From: Byssovorax sp.
GTDB taxonomy: Bacteria > Myxococcota_A > Polyangia > Polyangiales > Polyangiaceae
Direction: 5' to 3'
DNA length: 64,000 bases
NCBI GenBank assembly: GCA_025362495.1
Contig: JANYGI010000154.1
Location: 22,501 to 86,500, forward strand
Below the pieces are notes generated by a model. That model saw only the letters and a program-made list of their open reading frames with translations. It was not told where the DNA came from and did not search any database. Made by a program: the position numbers and the translations under genes. Below, in pieces: positions 59,451 to 64,000 of the stretch (position 1 is the first letter of the stretch; each line of letters begins with the position of its first letter).

Positions 59451-60548
59451 TCAGCCGAACATCCGCGCTGATACGATGCCTCCGAGCGTGGCGAGGAAGG
59501 CGACGATGGCGAACCCGATCGGGAAGCTCGGGCGCGGCTTCTCGGGCGTCTCCGGCGCCGCGTCGCCCCCGGCGTGCACCTCGGCGGCGGCCTCGGCGTG
59601 CTCTTTCACCGGCGCTGCGTGGCCGAGCGTCGTGGGCTTCTTGACGTGCTTGTCGCCCATCCTGCCTGTCGACGCTGCGCGCTCGTCGGGATCGGGGGCG
59701 GCGAGGAACACCGCTTCTTCGGGGTGCTTCCCGAGCCACTCCACGGCTCCGGTGGAGATGTCGTAAACCCCGCCGACGACGGTGAGCTTGCCTCCCTTGA
59801 CGCGCTCGCGCACCTCGGGGCTACTCTTCAGCAGGTCTGCCATGGTGTGGAGAACGTTGGCCTTGATGGCCCCGGGCACGAGGTCCTTTTCGACGAGATC
59901 CGGGAATCGAGCCTTCGTGGCCTCGAGCGCGGGGCGGATCTTCTCGAGGAGCGCGGGGACGTGGCCGTGCGTCGCGGCGTGCATCGCGGCGTCGGTCACG
60001 GCGCCACATCGGGTGTGGCCGAGGACGACGAGGAGGGGTGTGCCGAGGTGGCCGACCCCGTACTCGACCGACCCCATCTCGTCGGTGTCGACGACGTTGC
60101 CGGCGACGCGGACGCTGAAGACGTCGCCCAGGCCTTGATTGAAGAGGATCTCCGGCGGAACGCGGGAGTCGGAGCACGAGACGATGGTGACGAAGGGGTG
60201 CTGTCCTTCGGCGGTGTCCTTGCGCCGAGAGGCGTCCTGGCGCGGGTGCTTTGCCTCGTCCTTGAGGTAGTCGGCGTTGCCGTTGATGAGCTCACCCAGC
60301 GGATCTGCGGGCATGGGGGGCGCCGCCGGGTCGGCCGACGCCGGGGCCGCGGCGGACGCGGGGGGCGCGGCAGCAGCCTTTGACGCGGGCGGTGCTCCGG
60401 GCTCGGCACCCTCGGCGCGGGCGTAGGCCGTCGCGCTGATCAGCGCGGTGATGCAGAGCAGCAGCAGCCACGCGCGCGGGCCGCGCGAGGCGCGACGGAG
60501 AGCGCGGCGAGAGCGACGGGCAGAGGCGATGGAAGGCGAGGTGGCCAT
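59451..60548 (-). CDS. Exported beta-class carbonic anhydrase with C-terminal membrane anchor
   Basis: The 365-residue protein has a signal peptide or anchor (AWLLLLCITALISATAYA), an Ala/Pro-rich linker (residues 45-80) and a beta-carbonic anhydrase domain. The zinc ligands are in TIVSCSDSRVPPE and GHTRCGAV, and the Asp-Arg dyad is in SCSDSR. It ends in another hydrophobic segment (IGFAIVAFLATLGGIVSA). The enzyme interconverts carbon dioxide and bicarbonate. Periplasmic beta-type enzymes with two terminal membrane segments are less common than cytosolic ones. Convergent with the Pro/Val lipoprotein gene (94 nt). Confidence 0.9.
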   Translation of the reverse strand: MATSPSIASARRSRRALRRASRGPRAWLLLLCITALISATAYARAEGAEPGAPPASKAAAAPPASAAAPASADPAAPPMPADPLGELINGNADYLKDEAKHPRQDASRRKDTAEGQHPFVTIVSCSDSRVPPEILFNQGLGDVFSVRVAGNVVDTDEMGSVEYGVGHLGTPLLVVLGHTRCGAVTDAAMHAATHGHVPALLEKIRPALEATKARFPDLVEKDLVPGAIKANVLHTMADLLKSSPEVRERVKGGKLTVVGGVYDISTGAVEWLGKHPEEAVFLAAPDPDERAASTGRMGDKHVKKPTTLGHAAPVKEHAEAAAEVHAGGDAAPETPEKPRPSFPIGFAIVAFLATLGGIVSARMFG

Positions 60549-60796
60549 GGGCGTTGTTCCGACAGGTCTCCGGAGAGAGGTGCTGTTCGGTCACAATCGC
60601 AAGCCATGTGCCACGGGTGTGGATCACGGGTTTTCCAGGGCACCAGCAGGGAGGAGAGCGTCGGTCGATTGACGTCGACGAGGTGGGGTGTCGGTGGAAT
60701 GACACCCGCGCCTCGATCGCCGGCTCTGCCCGTCCGCTCCGGCGGCGGTTTCCGGAAGCGGACAGCCTTTCTGGAACAATATTCCCGCTGCCCGGG

Positions 60797-60811
60797 TGGC
60801 ACGCACGATGC
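60797..60811 (+). promoter_or_regulatory. Candidate sigma-54 (-24/-12) promoter
   Basis: TGGCACGCACGATGC fits the consensus TGGCACG-N4-TTGC with one mismatch; GG at 60798-60799 and GC at 60810-60811 have the required 10-base spacing. It points toward the metallophosphoesterase gene at 61156, which would give a leader of over 300 nt. Sigma-54 promoters are abundant in myxobacteria. Chance matches are possible in such GC-rich DNA. Confidence 0.35.
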
Positions 60812-61019
60812 CCAGAGCCGGCGCGGGCTCGATCGCTCCTCGAGCGAGACGCGAGAGGCGAGGCACGGCGGGCGATCCGGACAGGGAGATCAACTCACGA
60901 CGATGACCGGGATGGCCGCGGGGGGGCGATCGGGCTCATGTTCGCCACCTCGAGGGGCGCTTCGACGTCGGCGGCACGCGCGTGAACAAGCTCGCTCCGT
61001 GAGTGGTTGCTGGGCGGCT

Positions 61020-61116
61020 CCCTCTCCCCCTCGGTCCCCCTCGCCCCTGGGATAGGGGGATGTTTCTCGCAATTCCGAGCCCCTCTCCCTCGGGGAGAGG
61101 GGTTAGGGTGAGGGCT
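61020..61116. repeat. C/G-rich palindromic intergenic repeat
   Basis: Two C-rich/G-rich half-palindromes lie side by side. The second is perfect: CCCCTCTCCC (61080-61089), loop TCG, GGGAGAGGGG (61093-61102), followed by TTAGGGTGAGGGC. This wording is familiar from many high-GC and other bacterial genomes as a dispersed intergenic repeat. It ends about 40 nt before the metallophosphoesterase start and could also act as an mRNA hairpin. Confidence 0.65.
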
Positions 61117-61155
61117 GCGAGCCGGGCGCCTGCAACAATCTCCGAGGCTTCAATC

Positions 61156-62895
61156 ATGCGTATCTGGGATCTCCGCCGGGGCGACGATGACGACAACCGC
61201 ACGAGCCCGTACGGCCGCGGCCTGCGCAGCATCGTCTTCGCGGTGGTGCTGGAGTTCAACTACCTCAAGGCGCCAATTGGCCTCCTGGCCCTGGTCGTCG
61301 TCCCGGCGTTGCTGGTGGGGATCGCGCCGTCGATCCTGCTCACGTATGGCCGGCTGGTGGTCCACAAATCCACGTTGATCGGGAGCGCTCCCGTGCTCGC
61401 GCTCGCCTCGCTCGTCGTGCTGATCGGCGGGGCTCTCTGGCTCGCTCGGCCGCTCCTGGCGACGATGCGACTCACCCTCTGGCATCTCCATTATTCGCTG
61501 GTGTTCCCGATCTTCGTGGCGCTGCGAGAGCTGGTGCGTGCGCTGGTGGAGCGGGTCCTCGGGCGCTCCACCTCGCCCGAGCAGCTCGATCGTCGGCGCC
61601 GGCTCGGCACCGCGTGCGCCGCGCTCCTGCTCGGCGGCGCGGGGATCGCGCTGGCGACCGCCATCGACGTCTCGCTCGGCCTCCAGCTCGTCGACGTCGA
61701 GCGCGTCCGCCCCTGGGCCGTGGTGCGGGCGGCGCTGGGCAACGCGGCGGTGATCTTCGGCCTGGCCGTCGCCGTCGAGAGTGGATACTGGCTCTGGCGC
61801 GAGCTCTCGCGGAAGACTCTGGTGCTCGACTGGGCCCCTGGCCCGCCGCGCCCCGACGTCTCGCGGGCGCGAGTCGCGCACCTCTCGGATCTGCACGTCG
61901 TCGGCGAGCGCTACGGCTGCCGCATGGAGGCCGGCACCCACGGGCCGCGCGGCAACCGGTGCATCCAGAGCGCCTTTCGCAAGCTCGCCACCATCCATGC
62001 GTCGACTCCGCTGGATCGGATCCTGGTCACCGGCGACGTCACCGACGCCGGGACGCGCGCCGAATGGGCCGAGCTCCTCGACCTCCTCCAGGGCTTCCCG
62101 GAGCTGCGAGCGCGGCTGTCGTTCGTGCCGGGCAATCACGACATGAACATCATCGACCGCGCCAATCCCGGGCGCCTCGATCTGCCGTGGAGCGCAGGGA
62201 CGGCGCTGCGCCAGCTCCGCGTCGTGCTGGCCCTCGAGGCCCTCCAGGGCGATCGCGCCCACGTGGTCGATCACGCGTCGGGCGCGCTCGGGCCGTCGCT
62301 GCGCGAGTACCTGCACGAGGGCCAGCGCGCCGCGCTGCTGCGCGATCTCGCCAGGCGCGGCGGCCTCCGCGGTCGATGGGAGATGGCGAAAGTCTGGGAC
62401 GCGATCTTTCCGCTGGTCGAGCCCCCGCGGCCTCACGACGACTACGGGCTCATTCTCCTCAACTCCAACGCTCGCAGCCACTTCGCGCTCACCAACGCCG
62501 TCGGCGTCATCGATCCTTCGCAGCTCCGGGCGATGAAGCGCGTCCTGGAACGGAGCCCGGAAAGGGCCTGGCTCATCCTGCTCCACCACCAGCTCGTGGA
62601 GCACACCATGGCTTCGATCAGCCTGCGCGAGCGCATCGGGCTCGCCCTCGTCAACGCCTCCGACGTCCTCTCGGCCATCGGGCCTCACGCCTCGCGGGTC
62701 GTCGTGCTCCACGGCCACCGGCACCGGGACTGGATCGGGGTCTCCGGCGATCTCGTGGTGTGCTCCGCTCCTTCCGTTTCGCTGGGCACCGACGCCGAGA
62801 GCGGATATCGCGGCACCTTCAACGTCCACGATCTCGCGTTCGGCGCCGGCGGACAGGTCCGGATGACGGCGAGCGAGCGGGTGAGCGCCCTCTAG
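61156..62895 (+). CDS. Membrane-anchored metallophosphoesterase
   Basis: The 579-residue protein has about four to five N-terminal membrane helices (residues 30-230), then a calcineurin-like phosphoesterase domain. That domain has LSDLHVVGERYG (D-x-H), LVTGDVTDAG (GD), VPGNHDMN (GNHD), LLHHQLVEH and VVLHGHRHRDW (GH-x-H). The metal ligands are complete. The family cleaves phosphomonoesters or diesters, including cyclic nucleotides and lipid-linked substrates. The start at 61156 is taken over an upstream frame without family similarity. Function beyond phosphoesterase is unknown. Confidence 0.88.
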   Translation: MRIWDLRRGDDDDNRTSPYGRGLRSIVFAVVLEFNYLKAPIGLLALVVVPALLVGIAPSILLTYGRLVVHKSTLIGSAPVLALASLVVLIGGALWLARPLLATMRLTLWHLHYSLVFPIFVALRELVRALVERVLGRSTSPEQLDRRRRLGTACAALLLGGAGIALATAIDVSLGLQLVDVERVRPWAVVRAALGNAAVIFGLAVAVESGYWLWRELSRKTLVLDWAPGPPRPDVSRARVAHLSDLHVVGERYGCRMEAGTHGPRGNRCIQSAFRKLATIHASTPLDRILVTGDVTDAGTRAEWAELLDLLQGFPELRARLSFVPGNHDMNIIDRANPGRLDLPWSAGTALRQLRVVLALEALQGDRAHVVDHASGALGPSLREYLHEGQRAALLRDLARRGGLRGRWEMAKVWDAIFPLVEPPRPHDDYGLILLNSNARSHFALTNAVGVIDPSQLRAMKRVLERSPERAWLILLHHQLVEHTMASISLRERIGLALVNASDVLSAIGPHASRVVVLHGHRHRDWIGVSGDLVVCSAPSVSLGTDAESGYRGTFNVHDLAFGAGGQVRMTASERVSAL

Positions 62896-63009
62896 CGTCG
62901 CTCCGGCTCCGAGATCCGAGACGGCCCCGAGACGCGAGCGCCGCCGCGCCTCGCGCATCGAAGAGGAGGCGTTGGCTTCAGTCCTCACAGCCCGTCGCAA
63001 GGAGTCCCG

Positions 63010-63576
63010 ATGGCCCACATCGCCGGGAAGATCATGATCATCCGCCACGCGGAGAAGCCGACCGACTCCGGTGCTCCTCGAGGCGTGGCGAGCGACGGGA
63101 CGGAAGATCCAGAGTCACTCACCGTCCGCGGCTGGACGCGGGCGGGGGCGCTGACGTGCCTGTTTGCGCCCGCGCTCGGGCGTCTGCGGAGCGTCGCCCT
63201 CGAGACGCCCCGGGTCGTCTATGCGTCCGGGGTAGGCGAGCACAGCCACAGCCGGCGCTCCCAGGAGACGATAACGCCCCTGTGCGAGCGCCTCGGACTG
63301 ACGCCCGCCACCGGCTACCTGAAGGATCAAGTCGAGGAGATGGCCGACGACGCCATGTCCCAGCGCGGCCCGGTGCTGATCTGCTGGGAGCACCACGTCA
63401 TCCCCGTCATCGCCCGCCGGATCCTCGGCGACGCGACGACGGCGCCGGAGGCGTGGCCCGATGATCGGTTCGACGTGGTCTGGGTGTTCGAGAGGGAGGC
63501 GCGGTCGGGTGGATATGCCTTCCGGCAGGTCCCGCAAAGGCTCCTCGCCGGGGACGACGCGAGCCCGATCGCGTGA
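63010..63576 (+). CDS. Histidine phosphatase superfamily protein
   Basis: The 188-residue protein begins MAHIAGKIMIIRHAEKP with the catalytic R-H motif (RHAEK in place of RHG) and has SRRSQETITPLCERLGL and a second catalytic His in LICWEHHVIPVIARRI. Such short members dephosphorylate sugar phosphates, proteins or alpha-ribazole phosphate. No partner gene hints at the substrate. AAGGAG lies 7 nt before the ATG. Confidence 0.9.
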   Translation: MAHIAGKIMIIRHAEKPTDSGAPRGVASDGTEDPESLTVRGWTRAGALTCLFAPALGRLRSVALETPRVVYASGVGEHSHSRRSQETITPLCERLGLTPATGYLKDQVEEMADDAMSQRGPVLICWEHHVIPVIARRILGDATTAPEAWPDDRFDVVWVFEREARSGGYAFRQVPQRLLAGDDASPIA

Positions 63577-63601
63577 CGCCCGGCGAGGCTTTGCCCTTGA
63601 C

Positions 63602-64000
63602 CTACGCCGCCAGCGCCGCCGCCCTCACCTGGGCAAGGACCGCGATCAGCTGCTCCACCTGGGGTGCTTTGAACATCCCCTCTGGCCCCGTGGGCGCGAG
63701 ATCGATGAACGGGGACTCGTAGAGCAGCCCCGGATCCATGACTCCTCGCTCGGTCAGGTGATTCACGATCAGGTTCACGAACTCGATCTGATTCGCCGTC
63801 AGCGTCGTCCCCGAGAGGAAGCCCGCGAAGGCCTCCTTGGCCGCGCTGCGGTCGAGGCCGACCAGGGAGCGGACGAAGAGGCCGAGTCCCTGGCTCGTCT
63901 CCTTCGCTTGCTGCACATACTCCGGGCTCCCGCCGCTCGCGGTGAGCATGCGTTCGAGCTCGTCCAGATCGGTGCGCGTCAGCGGCTTGTTCATGCGGAC
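63602..64000 (-). CDS. Type I restriction endonuclease R subunit, C-terminal end (runs off the window)
   Basis: The open frame continues to the right edge, so only the last about 132 residues are seen. MNKPLTRTDLDELERML, LGLFVRSLVGLDRSAAKEAFAGFL and LTANQIEFVNLIVNHLTERGVMDPGLLYESPF match the C-terminal domain of EcoEI/HsdR-type subunits (EcoEI_R_C), which contacts the methylase complex. The full subunit, with nuclease and helicase domains, would lie outside. No upstream stop or start is visible in the window, so it may be intact or a fragment. HsdR and partners would restrict unmodified DNA. Confidence 0.85.
   Translation of the reverse strand, partial: VRMNKPLTRTDLDELERMLTASGGSPEYVQQAKETSQGLGLFVRSLVGLDRSAAKEAFAGFLSGTTLTANQIEFVNLIVNHLTERGVMDPGLLYESPFIDLAPTGPEGMFKAPQVEQLIAVLAQVRAAALAA

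Larger units (their letters stand above)
60549..61155. other. Divergent intergenic region between carbonic anhydrase and phosphoesterase genes
   Basis: About 600 bases without a supportable gene. It contains an imperfect palindrome GGAACAATATTCC at 60773-60785, a sigma-54-like promoter at 60797-60811, and a C/G-rich palindromic repeat near 61020-61116 just before the phosphoesterase gene. Short open frames in this stretch look like noise. Confidence 0.6.

Noticed and set aside
61003..61155. Upstream start for the metallophosphoesterase
   Set aside because: The extra 51 residues lie within the C/G-rich palindromic repeat and have no protein character; homology starts after the ATG at 61156.

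Overview
The window is about 64 kb of very GC-rich DNA. Coding bias is strong at the third codon position, genes are dense on both strands, and ATGA/GTGA/TTGA stop-start overlaps are frequent. Together with the lipoproteins, an FHA-GAF histidine kinase, SUMF1-like and PFK-2/FBPase-2-like proteins, and many lineage-specific hypotheticals, this points to a myxobacterium, probably of the Polyangiales (Sorangium/Polyangium/Minicystis type). That assignment is inferred from content only. I saw no rRNA, tRNA, CRISPR array or intact transposon.

Layout. 1-13.2 kb: on the minus strand, ccsA-hemA and hemC are separated by about 2.8 kb of plus-strand accessory genes (a gene broken by two frameshifts, hypotheticals, and an orphan addiction-module antitoxin with only a stub of its toxin). 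Then come pssA, two beta-propeller lipoproteins and a DUF1275 protein. 13.4-18.9 kb: a secreted CHAP-like protein, a 2OG-Fe(II) oxygenase, an ADP-ribosylglycohydrolase, a lipoate-ligase-like protein, a zinc-ribbon membrane protein and a SUMF1-like protein. 19.0-24.7 kb: a complete iron-sulfur assembly operon (merR-type regulator, iscS, iscU, iscA, hscB, hscA, fdx); the regulator has a C-terminal Cys cluster and takes the place IscR normally has.

25.0-31.8 kb holds the most interesting system: an apparent ribosomally made, post-translationally modified peptide (RiPP) cluster. It has an ABC exporter, a nucleotidyltransferase-methyltransferase fusion, a 59-residue precursor peptide, a radical SAM/SPASM protein, a lasso-B2-type leader peptidase, a PqqD-like recognition protein and an HprK-like kinase. 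The precursor carries the spacing of the lasso leader motif, but the predicted core has no Asp/Glu and no lasso cyclase is present. It looks like a lasso-style leader and tailoring kit with the cyclase replaced by a radical SAM enzyme.

31.8-49.5 kb: an ECF sigma factor, then a minus-strand series (PFK-2/FBPase-2-like, oligopeptide-binding lipoprotein with an SH3-like insert, pdxJ, nnr, histidine kinase). These are followed by a soluble pyrophosphatase, a pair of M16 peptidases, htpG, a small membrane operon and dps. 49.5-57.8 kb: polX with a phosphoribosyltransferase-hydrolase fusion, then a 4-hydroxybenzoyl-CoA-reductase-like operon whose 2Fe-2S subunit is fused to a DRE-TIM aldolase/lyase domain. 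57.8-64 kb: two low-complexity lipoproteins (Gly/Cys/Phe and Pro/Val), an exported beta-carbonic anhydrase, a membrane metallophosphoesterase, a histidine phosphatase, and the C-terminal end of a type I restriction HsdR subunit running off the right edge.
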